A stretch of DNA of 64,000 nucleotides from Embiotoca jacksoni (Eukaryota > Chordata > Actinopteri > Embiotocidae): assembly GCA_022577435.1 (NCBI GenBank), contig JAKOON010000021.1, positions 2,172,501 to 2,236,500 on the forward strand, written 5' to 3'. The notes under the pieces were generated by a model that searched no databases, had not been told where the DNA came from, and saw only the letters and a program-made list of their open reading frames with translations. The position numbers were made by a program, and so were the translations under genes. Positions 47,903 through 60,841 of this stretch are shown here, piece after piece (within the stretch, counting starts at the first letter, position 1; each line of letters begins with the position of its first letter).

Positions 47903-50333
47903 TGGTCTCCAACCAAAAATCTGGGACTTAAAACATTTTGGCTCTCATAAATTTCCTTTCTCAAAGGATATTAAGCTGCTTCAGAGCATTGGCATTATAT
48001 TTAAATTATGCTAATTAGATTAAACAAAGACCATTGCCAAACAAAGCTCAATGGTTTCCACACACCTGTTCAGTTTGAATAGAACATTTGGTTAATTCTG
48101 AAGCAATTTGGCTTCACGGGTATGTCTGTCACTGGCATTTATTTTTTCTCTATTCCAAAACGTGCACTGCCGATTTGTAATATTTCACATCAACTTGCAG
48201 CATTTTGCTTAAGCAGAGCCGACTCTTAAAGATGAGGACGGAGCTGAGCTAAGGAGGAACATGCATCACTGCTACTGCTGATGAATTGCTAGTGAGAGGG
48301 AAAAAACAGAAACCCTGCTAATGCATTTTATTATCATTACCATTCATCATAGTGTAAATTGAGCTTGCTCAAAGTAAAAGAAGATGCCATGCAGTTAATA
48401 GAAATAAACATACTGTATTCCCCACAATACCCCGGGTACAACATATGCCAGTGTTTCTTTGAAAGACACCAGTGAAATAAAACAATCTTCTGTTCTCTCA
48501 GCATAGTGAACATGCGAGGCACGCAACCTTACATAAAAGTCATAGTGGAGTTGTGTGCTGGGTTATATCAGACAGCCAGAGTTTAGTCAAGGTCAGAGCA
48601 CCTTTTATTTCACTCGTAGACAATTTCTGAGAGGAATGTTGAGCATTTTTCCAACGTCAGCCATAGATTCAAGGAAGTACAGTCTGATTTTATGCTGTAT
48701 TTAGTCTAATTTCAATATCTGTGAGCCTGGTTGGGCCGCATCTGCACATGCCTCACATATCATTGTGTCTCCATCCGCCCTGGCAATATCTGTCCCTAGG
48801 GAAGCTCTTTGACTCAGAGCAGCAGATCCCTCTTCGCCTTCTTTTCAGAATCTGCTTCGTATATATTCGTGCTGTATTCATACAGGAATGTATAAAGTGG
48901 GGGTGCAGATAAAATGTGGATGAATATGCTGTCATCTATTACATCTTTAATAGTGGGATTCCTCTCTGCAGCAGCAGCAGTGGTGGTGTAGTGGCTACAG
49001 TAGCTTAGGAAATGTGCGGAAAACTGAGTCTTGAGTCTTTTCTAGCACATTCATCATCGTGGATGATGGTCATAGTGGCCGCGGGTATATCTAGTGAATA
49101 TTGAAAAGTGCAATGCAGTGAAACACAAAGCCGGACCTTCAAAGAGCCAACAAAGAAAGGCAGTTTAGAGTCTCCAGTGACTTGCTTGTCAGAATGTAAA
49201 AAGAAACTCACCCAGACTTGTCATACTTCACACCATGCTGCCCCTCCAGTTTAGACATGTGATGTAATTATGCAAAAACAACCCAGAGACTAAAAGAGAG
49301 TAACAATCCTTAATAATCGCAACTAATTTACTGCCCGAGGACAAACTATATTAAATCAAACGTTTTTTTAATTTGTAGCTTTGCTTTCCTTGAGAGGAAA
49401 TTTGAATTTTGTTTTAATAACCTGGGTCTTGTTTTTGATGCTTTAGTCGTCATTTTAATTTATAATAATGTATTATTATTCGAACGTGATACTCACCACT
49501 TTCATGTTGAGGTCTGGGAATGCAGTTTTACCAGTTATTAGGTTCACTGCCTTCCACAGTTTAGAAAAGGTGCACAATGGTTTGAGAATGGTCTCAGAAA
49601 TGTGGAGAGTGACTGGTGAAACAGCGCACACTGAGAGATTAAATAACCTTCTTTGCATCTGTGCAGGATACCTGCACAATTATTATAATGAACCCATTTT
49701 GCTTGTCAACACTTTTCACTCACCCAGTAAAATGCTCATTTTGATCCTAGATTCATTTCTTAAAAAAACGATGCCAGCATGCAAAAGTGGTGCTTTCAGG
49801 TGTGAATAATATGACCACATAGCAAAAACCGAAAATTCACAAAACTCCCAATCTGATGGAGACCTGAAATGTAGCAAATTAAAAAGAAAAACCCCACCAT
49901 TGAGTTAAAAGTATTCAAAGCCTCAAGAAAAGACACTCCATTGATCCTCAGCCTCTGTAACTCCAGCCCTGTTTGTCAAGATGTTCAGCGTTTTTGACAA
50001 CTGCTACAATCGTGCAGCTCTGCCTGCCGCACATCAAACTGTTCTCAACAATGAGCAGACTGCTTAAGCTTCAAATATTTTTGTTTTATCCTGGGATCTG
50101 ATACACGCGTTCTCATCATATGTTGTTGAAAAAGATGAGCCCTTAAAACAATCGGAAGCTAAAGTCTTGCACTACTGGGGCCTCTTCTACTTATTCCAAG
50201 CAATATTAGGCATCATTTCACTGACTGTGTCATTTGTAAAGTGCAAAAATCGAGATTTTCTAAGCTCATAACTTAAAAAGACCAGAATATATCAACTTGA
50301 ATCTGCAAAAATATGCACTCTGGAATGATGTGT

Positions 50334-50405
50334 GATATATATATACATATATATATACAAGTTGATATACACGCAGATATATATATATATATATGTATAT
50401 ATATA
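50334..50405 (+). repeat. Paired (TA)n tracts
   Basis: Two ATATAT tracts separated by ACAAGTTGATATACACGCAG. The spacer string CAAGTTGATAT is the inverted copy of ATATCAACTTG at about 50287-50298. Confidence 0.9.
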
Positions 50406-51519
50406 GTAAACCAAATAATTAAGGGTACACCAACAGAAAAACAAGCAAATTATTTACTGTCTTATGCACGTCTCAGTTTTGGCCTTTTGACCGGTAAGCT
50501 GTGTTACTTTTATTTCTGAACAAGTCAGTCAAAAAAAGACCCGCCCACAGATGGCACCTAGCACTGACACGCATATGCAGACAGAGACCGATATCAGCGA
50601 ACACAAAAAGACACTCGCAGAAAGAGACAAACGGACACGGATGTGTGCGACTGAACAAACTCACGCAGACAGACGCAGACAGAGTGACCCACACAGATTC
50701 CACAGGACAGCCGCTGGAGACGATCTGTCAAACGGCAACGAAAGTAAAAATTAGCGAGGTCTTAATCTCGGAAATGTGTTAATAAAATCAGTTGGTACAT
50801 TAATCCTATAATCCTGTAAAAACATTTGCTCTAAGATTATCCTTAAAATTGTATTTGTTATTGAATTGTTTGTGGTGTGTAATTTCAGTTTCTCTACAAT
50901 TTACATCCACATGCAGGACGCTGTTCTTCATTGTGGTGGGGTACTTAAGCTGTCAGCACTTGGCTCACTCTTTTGCTCAATGCGCACTGCCCCATTTCTC
51001 ACCTGTCACTTTCCTGCTGCTGCTGCTGCTATTAACACAGCATTTCAAAAACTCCACCTCCATCCCTGGAATCCACCTGTGGGCTCTGAGTCCGCACGCC
51101 TCTGAGTGGGGAAGGTTATTGCCGTCCGTCCCCGCTCCCTGCCGTGCTGAGCCATGACTCCTGGTGGGGAGTGACGAGGTCGGAGACGAGATGACAAATA
51201 TGATTGCTTTACGTAATCTACAATCCATGTAATTTGGCTGTTTTGAAAGTAAGATCATTAAAAAAATATTTAATATTGTTGCAAAAAGAGTAGTCTCTAT
51301 CAGTGCTTCTTAATTGGGCTAGCATTAAGGTCCAAAGACCCCCCCAGGCACCAGTTCAGGTTGACACAGTCCAACATTACACACATTTATTTTATTCTCT
51401 TCATCCTGTCAGTGGATCCAAACCAAGGACCTACCTGCTGCGAGGTGACCGCAGTAAAATAATGAAGTACAATTGGGACTTGAAGCTGAATAAATTAAAA
51501 AGCACACAGACCACATAAC

Positions 51520-52005
51520 TAGATTCTCCTCAGTCTGAGTGCTTGCCTTATAGTGCTAGATGTAGGTTTGTGGAGCGTATGGCCAATACATTTCCAGCGC
51601 CTTTCTTCTGCAGGTTGTTGTCTAGTTCGCTGCAACAGTTTTCATTACTTATTCTGTCTGGATAACGAATTTGAAGGATTATCCTGGAGCAGGTGTTAAT
51701 GGAGGTCTGAATTGTCTTCATGGCGGTGACAGTGGTTCTCCAGCCGCTCCATAGAGTAAGACGAGCTTTATTATGATCTTGACAATCTTGAAGTTAGTTG
51801 TCAAGTCTGTGGACCCCCAGACGTGGTTTAGTTGATGAAAAGCTGCCCTGGCCTTGCCAATTTGTGTTCAAATGTCAGCATCTGTTCCACCTTCCTTGTC
51901 GACAGTGCTGCCAAGGTAAGTGAAGTTTTCCCACTCCTTTAGTGCCTCTCCTTGCAGCACGATGGGTGCTGTATTTGCTGCATTGATCTTGTTTTGGAGG
52001 ACTTG
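51520..52005 (-). pseudogene. LINE reverse transcriptase C-terminal fragment (RTE-like)
   Basis: Minus-strand translation shows, in order, PIVLQGEALKEWENFTYLGS, TVDKEGGTDADI, IGKARAAFHQLNHVWGS, KLVLLYGA, a frame-shifted WRTTVTAMKTIQT-like block, and RRWKCIGHTLHKPTSS with TIRQALRL. These are hallmark strings near the C-terminus of a non-LTR retrotransposon polymerase common in fish and invertebrates. It is broken by stops (after TDADI) and at least one frameshift. The clade label is from memory and could be wrong; the reverse transcriptase origin is firm. Confidence 0.85.
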
Positions 52006-53611
52006 TTATTTTTGTGACCCCCTCAGAATGGACAAGTTTTCCTCCTTTTAAACGGGGCCTACTAGTGAACTAGTGATCTGTATTTTCGCCAGGGCAGGAA
52101 AAGATAAAAGACCATATTGAAAGTATGTCTGTATAGTTCTGTGACTCATAGCTCAAGTTTGTGAGCCTAACATATGAAGATGTGGAATTAAACCAGAGCA
52201 AATCCATGGTTTACAGCCTCTATATGTGCAAAGGCAACAGGGTATGGTTCTGTGCAATACAATATAAACAGTACATAATACTGTGGGGAAACTAGAAAGT
52301 GGGTTTACGTGTCTGGAGGGCAACAAAGTCTACTGCCAGGAGAAACAAGAGAAGAGATATTACATCTAACGCCATAAATCTTCTCAACAAAAACAGTTAA
52401 TAACATTTCTCAGTGAGAGTTCACTGTGTGGTACTGGATGGGCTCCTCGATAGAAAGCAGGTAATTCAGATTGGTAGCATTATATTACACAAAAAGAAGT
52501 TTAAAAAAAAAAAATGATATCTCAACGTGGGGTATCTATCTCTACACAGCAGGGAGGACATCCTGTAGGAGACAGGCTTTTGGCTCTGGACTTTTAATGC
52601 CACAGAGCTTATAATGTAATGTAGCTCCAATGTGCCCACTTTGAGAGATAAATCCTTCAGTCTATAAATTGATAAAGGCCTTTATCACACTGCCGCTCAA
52701 CTGTCTAGCTGTTGCTGTGATTCCTGCATGGGATTAGTACGGTTTCTCATCTGGCAGCAGCAACTGAAACACACTGAAGACAAAACGAGGGGTTAACCTG
52801 CAGTCACCGCTTTCCAGTAATCAATCCCAAACTGTTTGTTAAAAATAGTAGCACAAGTATAGCACTTTACTATCTCATCATTGTGAAATTATATGAAGTT
52901 TGATGCCATGTTTCACTGCTTGAAATACCTGTGCTTGCAATTAAGAGACGGTTCAGTTTCTTTAACACATTTTCTCATATTTCTAGACCATAACAATAAA
53001 CGTTTAAGTATAGGGTCATGTCAGATGGCTCTTAACTGCTCCAAAATGACTGTAAATTACAGTTTCACAATGCCAATTGTTCAACTAACAATGTGACTAA
53101 ATTAAAAGCCTGTGTGATAATCTGTATTTATATTCACTTTAGATCAAACTGCAAGATCTCAGCTTGTGAGGTCACTTTGTCATCAGTATTCCCTTCTGCT
53201 CGTGGCCTCTGACAACCCCCGTCATACAAATTACACCCTTTGATGCTTCAAAGAGCACAGTGACAAGCCCCCCTCTGACTCTTACCAACTGTCAGTATTT
53301 TGAGACTTGGATTGACACTTTAAATGAAACAACCACCGAACAAGTAGAGAGTAAGCCATCTTTGTCTTCACGGAGGCATCTGTGCTCTGCGAGTGTTAGA
53401 CAACAAGGATCCATAGGGGGCCTCCTTGGGTGTCGATGTGGGTTTTGGTGGTATGGAAGAGTAAGACGCTCTGCTGAGACATGTCACGTCTATAACTGTG
53501 TTTTGTGTTTTATGCCAGAGATGCAGCCTTCATGTGTTTGAGTGCCGTCAGCAGATGAGATGCCTCTGGTTGTGTGTTTTCGATGTGTTTGGTTCACAGT
53601 AGAAATGGGAG

Positions 53612-53674
<63 letters not shown>

Positions 53675-54386
53675 TGTGTGTGTATGTATGTGTGTGTGCT
53701 TAACTGTATGGACAACAGAGCATGACAGATTTGCAGGAGATTGTGTTGGAGCTGTACACCTCAAACCATGCAAACCAACCTGCAATATAGTAGCATCTAA
53801 AAATAAAGACACCAGCAAATGCAAAGACTCGTATTATGGCAGCAGACTGTAAGTGACATCATAAAGCACTAGGTTGTTCTGTTTTCTTAGACACAAGTAT
53901 TAAATAGTCTTTACTTGTTTAGACTCGTGAATTATTTTTGGATATAACACAATCATTCTCTAGTCTTAAATATATTGTCTCTATACTTTGATCTTAGTAT
54001 GAGGGACGAACACATACTCTTTTTGTAGCATGAGAATGGAGCAGCACAGAGCAGGGGGAAGCAATAACCAAGTTACATGGCTTGATCGACATAAACACCT
54101 GATTTACATGCATTTTTGTGACCTGTGGTGTGTGCACATTTGTGATTTCGACATGGATCTGAAACCTGAGCAGAGACCTCACATCAAATTTAGTGTTAAA
54201 TTATTTGGGAACAGAAAGAAGTCACAGAGACGAACCCAAAAGGCACACCTGTCCATTAATCATGCTGTTTGATTATCCTTTGTATGCAACACCCTTCAGG
54301 TGGATGGAGTGTCTTGGCAAAGGTGAAGTGCTTATTAACATGGATTTAAAACGATTTGTGAACAAAATTCAAGAGAAATAAAATAA
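52006..54386. other. Gene-free stretch with TG microsatellite
   Basis: No gene recognised. The (TG)n tract at 53614-53698 is the main feature. Confidence 0.3.
53614..53698 (+). repeat. (TG)n microsatellite
   Basis: About 42 TG units with three TA interruptions near 53668-53690. Confidence 0.97.
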
Positions 54387-55058
54387 GGATTGGCATTTCA
54401 AGCAAAAATACTATTCAATCATCATTCGGAACTATTAGACTTTTAATCGACTATTCACCCCCGCACACGCAGCACGCAGGCACACACATACAAAGACAAA
54501 CTCAATTGTGCTGTTAACCCGGGCTCAACAAATGCCATCCAAGTTCTAGAACCCTCGCTTAGGACATATTGAATGAGAAGCATGTCTTTAATTGCAATTG
54601 TTTGTGCTGCACGTCCACTTTGTCCATTGATTATTGATCAGTGTATTGATCACAGTCTGCTCGGTGCTTCACTCTGATAACTGTGCATAGTTGTGGTATA
54701 CTTATATGCTAGCTTCACCTGCAGAGTTTGACTGTACCTCATCTTCATTTATGTTTTGAAGGAATTACGCACAGAAAGTTTTTTGACGGCTGTAGTCGTC
54801 TTTGCGTGTTTCTCCTGTTCGCACCCTGAAATGTATCCCTCACAATTTTACCTGCAAAGCTCCAGAGCCTAGTAGCAAATCTGTTCTTCTCTTAATTTTG
54901 TTGAATGGCAGTTGGCAGACAGCTTTTAGGTGAATCACCTTCTGCCAGGATTAATCCATTACAACCAGGTGCCAGCAGAAACACGGGAAATAAGGAAGGA
55001 TGTATAGGCTACTAATAGATTTTCAAATATTACAAAAATCATGACCCATCCCTAAAAT
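54387..55058. mobile_element. hAT-like non-autonomous repeat, copy 2
   Basis: A second, more diverged copy of the element at 19880-20390, same orientation. It ends CATGACCCATCCCTA and has extra sequence, including a CACACGCAGCACGCAG-rich insert near 54460. Shared blocks include GCTTCACCTGCAGAGTTTG at 54711 and TTGACGGCTGTAGTCGTCTT at 54782. Confidence 0.65.
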
Positions 55059-55059
55059 A

Positions 55060-56880
55060 TACCCTTTATGAGCGTAGAAGAAGTCATAGATATTTTACTT
55101 CAACTCCTGAACAGTGGTAGCAAAAACAAAATAGTTGCGTTTATATTTTTCTTGGGTGTATATGTGCATTATATGTTTCCTCTCATTTTGTTAGAAAAGC
55201 AACAGCAGGATATTTACACCGCACACTGTCATGAGCAAATTCAATCTGCAGCCAACTTATTGAGCAATTTGCTCAGCAATTGAGCACAATAGGCCATCAG
55301 TGTGCAGGAATACTAATGTATATCACAGAGCCAGGAGTAACAAGGAGTTGCTAGAAGAAGAAATTGCAGTCAGGTTGTATTTTATCAGAGACGATGCAGA
55401 CGGCTGGTAAACACTGTTGAAAACGCACCTTGGGTGGAATATTTCATACAACTAAGGCGCAATATGTTTAGCTGTAAGGCTTTGGCTTGTCGTTGCTACA
55501 AAGTGAACTACATATAACCGATTCTTAGCCCTGGTTTTGAATTGATGAGTTTGTACATATTTTTAGTTATTTCTGTGACACTCCATCACAGATCTGGTAC
55601 TCGAAAGTAAACTGAAAAGGAAAACAAAGCCGGCAGGCGGAAAAGCTTTAAAAAGGGTTTTGCAGTGCATGCCACCCTTTAGAAGTGACAGACTGCTTTT
55701 TTGATTATTCTGAGGCTCAGGTGAGGAGGGAAACTTGATAGTTATGGCTGGTGGCCAAGTGTGGAAAGGCAGGTTGGTAGTGACAGGAGGGGTTTGTGTG
55801 TTCATGGGCACACACTGTCGTTAACTTGATCATCTGTGCCACAATAAATGCCAAATATTTTCAGGTCAGTTGTCTTCCATTTTTACTTGTAGGGAGATGA
55901 GGTACTTTAAAACTGTAATGACACAATTCTTTAAGGATTTAAACTGCCTGTAAAACGTACATAAAATTGGTTCCTTAAAAGCCAGAATGAGCTTTAAACA
56001 CACGGACTCTCTGTTTCTCAGTGGAGCATTTCACAATCAAAACATCAATGTTTTCAGCATTTTAAGGTATAAATCACAGTCTCTCCAAAACATGAAAACT
56101 AATTACCCCTCTCATCCATCTTGCAAAGAATAAACATGATTGTTGAAAAAGGGAAGATGGCACTGTACATTAAATATGATTCAGTTCCTAAATATATTAA
56201 GTATTTTCATGAAGGGGAAAACAATCTGCGTGACAACAAGGCAAGAAAGAGTTTAGTGAATATTATTCTTTTTGATTCCTTATCCATTATTTTCAGAGAC
56301 AAACCGAGCGCTTGTGCTGAAATTAAACACACCTCAGTATACAAATACACTTAAGAAACCGTATCTGTGTTCGCAGTCCGAGGAAAAGTCAGATAAAACG
56401 CACAAATGGCTTTTTACTTGCACCACCGTGTCCATCGGGAGGGTAAAGAGTTTTGATATGAATACAGAGTGGAAAAAAACAGGCAGCAAGACAACCACAA
56501 CTCGAACACTGGATGTTAAAATAGGTTATTGGGCGTTCACACACCCTCTGAAGGGATAAATAATGAAAAATAGGCTGGTTAGTTGTCAAAAGAAAATCCG
56601 CATAGATTTTTGGTTACTGCGATCTGCTAAGAAAAACAGATTTTTTTTTTCATGGAGAGTTCAAGGTCAGCTACCTATTTATGAGCTCCTGATAATTTTC
56701 AACATGGCCTCTTTATTCCTCTCGTTTTTTCGCTAATTTCAGATGGACAAGAAATGAGAGGGGATCATTTTTGCATGAAGTCTGACCTACATGACAGTAG
56801 AGAGTAGCTAAACTAGGTTATGCTTTGATGCAGAGGAATGCTGGCTTGTCTCCATGTTATTGTATTATTAAACTGTTTTG
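55060..56880. other. Gene-free stretch
   Basis: AT-rich DNA between two repeats. No gene, RNA or repeat family recognised. Open frames near 56.1-56.55 kb have no familiar motif. Confidence 0.3.
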
Positions 56881-56889
56881 AGCATCTGC

Positions 56890-57420
56890 GAAGTGCCCAG
56901 TGACATGGAGTGGTCGGTGAATCCTCGCCGCACATGTGTGCCAAGCTGGATACAGTTTACAGATGTATCTTGTGTCAGTATCATCTAACGGAGATGGAGA
57001 GCAGAGATTGCTGGAGAAAGTATGTTCAGGTAAAGACTGTGAAAGAAAAACCTCCAACAGAGGGAAGGAAAAACTCCCTTTTAACAGGAAGAAACCTCCG
57101 ACAGAACCAGGCTCAGAGGTGGGCGGAGCCATCTGCCCCGACCGGTTGGGGTGAGAGGAGAGCAGAGAGAGAAAAGGACAGCATAGAGATAGAAGAGAAG
57201 AACTGTTGGTGGAGACGGCAAGCGCAGAGCAGAGACATGCAGCTCCATGACGGGACATCTGCAAAAGAAAGAACAGAAACTACGCGAGCGAGGGAACTGA
57301 ATGGAGAGACGACAGATAATAAGCAAAAACTATGGGAGAGAAAAAGATGGTGAGGTGTGAATTTATAGAGAGTTAAAGAGTAGGAGGAAAGAAAAGAAGC
57401 TCAGCATGTAACGAGGTCCC
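56890..57420 (+). repeat. Widespread fish dispersed repeat
   Basis: It contains AAACTCCCTTTTAACAGGAAG, GAAACCTCCGACAGAACCAG, GCTCAGAGGTGGGCGGAGCC and CGACCGGTTGGGGTGAGAGG, then a purine-rich AGAGA tail. From memory, this block occurs many times in teleost genomes and in non-coding transcripts. A long plus-strand open frame across it (56910-57353) is low-complexity and not a real gene in my view. Confidence 0.7.
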
Positions 57421-57444
57421 CCAGCAGCCTCGGCCTATAACTAA

Positions 57445-57935
57445 GGGTTGGTTCAGGTTTACCATCCATAGGCTCTGCCTGAGCGGCTTGCCCACGTAGA
57501 TTGAATGCTTCTGTTTCAGTGAAGGTGAATCTTGCATTAGAATGCCTTAATTCTCTGTTTTAAAAATGTTCTTTTTGCCTATATCTGTCAGAGTGACAGT
57601 GACTGGAGGCGTCTCTGCGCAGTTGGCCAGTTAGCATCTGCTGATAGCATGAGCCGTTTAGGGAACATTGGCCAATTGTAGCGTCTAGTGATCGCTTGCA
57701 TGGGACATTTAAGAGACAATTGTTATTTGTAGCAACAGAAAATAACTGGGGTTAAACTTTCCCCCTCTAAACTGCATGAAAACTACAGATTTGTACTATG
57801 TTTTGTGATGTTATTTTATTTTAATTAAAATGGATTTGATAGAATTGGTAATTCAATTATTATTGTTCTGGAGCTGATGTGAAGGTGAAGGTATAAGGTT
57901 AAATTATACCCTGCCCTATTCTACACTCATAAAAT
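57445..57935 (+). repeat. Dispersed repeat family A, copy 2
   Basis: Begins TTTACCATCCATAGGCTCTG and contains GTAGCAACAGAAAATAACTG and TTTCCCCCTCTAAACTGCAT. Both blocks recur in the same order at 59.29-59.72 kb, and the second also at 41.1 and 61.1 kb. The right part, with GTTCTGGAGCTGATGTGAAG and GGTGAAGGTATAAGG, has a counterpart after 61.2 kb. Confidence 0.7.
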
Positions 57936-57939
57936 CTTT

Positions 57940-59285
57940 GAGGAAATCTCAAGACTCTGGATACTATATTTTTTGTACTTGAAAATCAGATTTCAAACAA
58001 TATTATTTCTGGAAAGAAAAAAACAAAACACATGATTCTCCTCTGGGTTTCCGATATCGCTAACAAAAGGGCCAGAGCCACTGGGTTATAATTGTTGCCA
58101 AACCAACTTGACATTAATCTGGACAGGAGCACCTCTTGAGTCCAGGGAAGGTGGGGGAAAAAAAAATAATCATATGTGCTCTGGCCCGCTCCCATAGCGT
58201 ACCATCACTCTCTATCAAATTAAAAGGCCAGAGTCTGCGTCCTCCCTCCAGAGTATCAGCCCCTCTTGTCAAAACCTAACAAGTCATTTGGAGAGTGTTA
58301 TTGTTATTGTATGACATTTAATCCAACTCATGATATTAGCATAATTTCCTGACCCGTCTTCTTAACCTCTAGTCACCTTTAATTGGCCCGAGCTTTTGAA
58401 TGCCCATGTTTAACATTGCACTGAATGTAATTCTTATAATTGTTATGCTTGCTGGAATGCTGATGAGCATTTAATAGACACATGGTCACTACATGCAACC
58501 ATAGATCCTTATAAAATAAACAGTCAGAACTCACCTAAATGAAAGAGATTTTCCTGAATTTCTCATGTAAAATTGTTGAGTATATAAACTTTACTGCTTA
58601 TTACTGTCAGTCAGTGTCATTGGTATTACAATTCTTGACTAGCACCTCTGGTTAGTGTGCACAATACAGTGGCATGGAGGCACAAAAACAAACCATCAAG
58701 TGTGCAACCATCAGGCCTGTCGTGGTGAGGAGCAGAAGTGATCAGTGATGGACCCTGCAGCACCTCGCTGTTTGTGAGCGGTGCCCTCCTGTCTTGTCTC
58801 AGTAATGGTGTCGTGGAGATGTGTTAACCCCTGGTGGCGTGTTCGTGGTCAGGTGTGGCGACTGGCAGTCACGCTGTCAGCTGGGACACAGCACATCTGT
58901 TGTGAAAAGTGATTCGTTCCTTAACTTTTGCTCTGGCCACTTCGGAACTTGAGCATCTCAAAGTTTAAAAAGGGAGCCTATTTTGCAGTTCACATTGGAA
59001 AAAAAAAAAAATCCCTGAATATAATAAATATTTTTACTTGGCTTTGGTCTCCATTTTGCTTAATTTGTTTTGATGGCACTTTGGATGTGTGGCGAAGTTA
59101 TTTTTATGGCACTGGTTGAATTGCTTCAGGTTTATCTACTATGCCTATCGAATGCTTTGTCATTTGGTACCAAATTTTAATACCCAAGCTAAATCCACAC
59201 GAACAGGTTTTATTGTCGAACGCATAACTTTTGCTGTGTTTACACGGGAGTAAATGTAATCGGCATTAGTGAGCTAGTGCAGCAT
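57940..59285. other. Gene-free stretch
   Basis: No gene recognised. The part 58.65-58.9 kb is GC-richer and free of long open frames. Confidence 0.3.
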
Positions 59286-59287
59286 TT

Positions 59288-59476
59288 ACCATCCATAGGC
59301 TCTGCTTAGGGGGCCTGCCCATGTAGATAAAAATCCCTCCCTTTCGGCTTTAGTACATCTTAAATTAGAAGGCTTTATTTTTCACTCTTTTAAAACTATT
59401 TTTTTGTGACACGCCTGTCTTGAGTTGTGTGCACAGCATTAACTGGAGTTCTTTTGTTTGCAGTCTGCTAAGTACC

Positions 59477-59527
<51 letters not shown>

Positions 59528-59725
59528 GTAGTAAATTGTAGCGTCCAATGATAGTCTCCATGCCAAGCATTTGGAAAACCAACATCTAGCAAAACCTTGC
59601 ACATGAGGCGGTTAGGGGACATATGTAAATTGTAGCTACAGAAAGAAACCAGGATTACACTCTTCCCCCTTTAAACTGCATGAAAAGTAAATATTTGTAC
59701 TGTAATGTGTGATGTTAATTTCTTT
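59288..59725 (+). repeat. Dispersed repeat family A, copy 3
   Basis: Shares TTTACCATCCATAGGCTCTG, TTGTAGCTACAGAAAGAAAC and TTCCCCCTTTAAACTGCATG with copy 2. It is interrupted by an (AAT)n microsatellite at 59477-59526 that copy 2 lacks. Confidence 0.7.
59477..59526 (+). repeat. (AAT)n microsatellite
   Basis: About 16 uninterrupted AAT units, inside dispersed repeat copy 3. Confidence 0.97.
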
Positions 59726-59729
59726 TTCT

Positions 59730-60840
59730 TCAAAAGAATTTTATAAAATGTGAATATGAAACTTTATGAAATACCGAGTCAAAGTAATTTGTGTAACATG
59801 ATAATCCAGGCAACTGACTACAATGGCTACAATCATTCTGCAAATTTATCTTCGGTTCCAATTATTTTCAATGCACCAGATATGTCACTTGGATTGAAGC
59901 AGATAAATGACCTCAGTGTCCCTCCACTAAATAGCTCCTTGACATCTTCCCAACAGGGATGAGATGTAGGAGTTAAATTAAATCTGATGTTAATGTTCAG
60001 ACTGAGGTCATATTGCCGGGGATCACATCTGTAGGACCGTATATGACAGTGACCCAAATCAAAATTGAAAATGTCAGATTTAGAATGCTTTTCTTACTGT
60101 CCACTCAGGTGTATAAAATTATAAGAGTCATGTGTTAAAGATTGGTTTTCTCTGCAATGTGAATATAACCAGTTTGAGCACAAAAATCCTTGAAAAAGTA
60201 TTTGAAAAAAGCCTTGGTACGCATGTTTTTTCTCACTGAAGCATTAATAAATTCATGTAATTAGTGTATGATACATAATAATTGTAAAAGAGCTGTGTGT
60301 ATACTGTACATGCATGAATCTCCCATTCATGTGAACATCTGCCAAGTATAAAAGATTCACAGCAGAGTCCAAGGTCCCACAAACAAAACATACATAGTGG
60401 CGCAATAGAAAAGAATTGTATTTGTTTACTTTTTTTTCTCCCGTCCTTCTATGTGCACTACAGGCATCCCCATTAATCCACTCATCCAACAGGAGTCTTT
60501 CCAGTCCCTTTGGCAGGTAACAGGTTCTTTCCTTCCCTGCACACTAAACACCTCACCTTCCCTCCTTAAATGTTGAGCCAGATTGGGTTTTCTTGGTCCT
60601 CCAGTCTTTTTATTTGCCAACCAGCCTGCAAATATCCAACACCAAATCCAGACTTAGGCTTCAAATATCTTTTAGCAGCCTCAAGTCTGGCAGTAGTTGA
60701 CTGACACATTCCTATTATGCTGGTAACACATTGGCAACCTTTGTGCTCTCATCCAATGCTGGCTGGAAGATAATAGTCGCATTAAGGATATTTAGATATA
60801 ATAGGAGTTGTTTTACCTTATAAAAAAAAAAAAAGTATCA
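59730..60840. other. Gene-free stretch
   Basis: No gene or repeat recognised; AT-rich. Confidence 0.3.
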
Positions 60841-60841
60841 T

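Larger units (their letters stand above)
46710..51515. other. Gene-free stretch
   Basis: No gene recognised. It includes the alternating tract at 47.86 kb, the TA-rich inverted repeat at 50.3 kb, and a (CTG)n run of about 6 at 51013-51031. The block 50.55-50.72 kb is rich in GACAGA/CACAGA strings, without clear unit structure. Confidence 0.3.

Noticed and set aside
56910..57353. 147-codon plus-strand open frame
   Set aside because: Falls within a widespread fish dispersed repeat with purine-rich low complexity.
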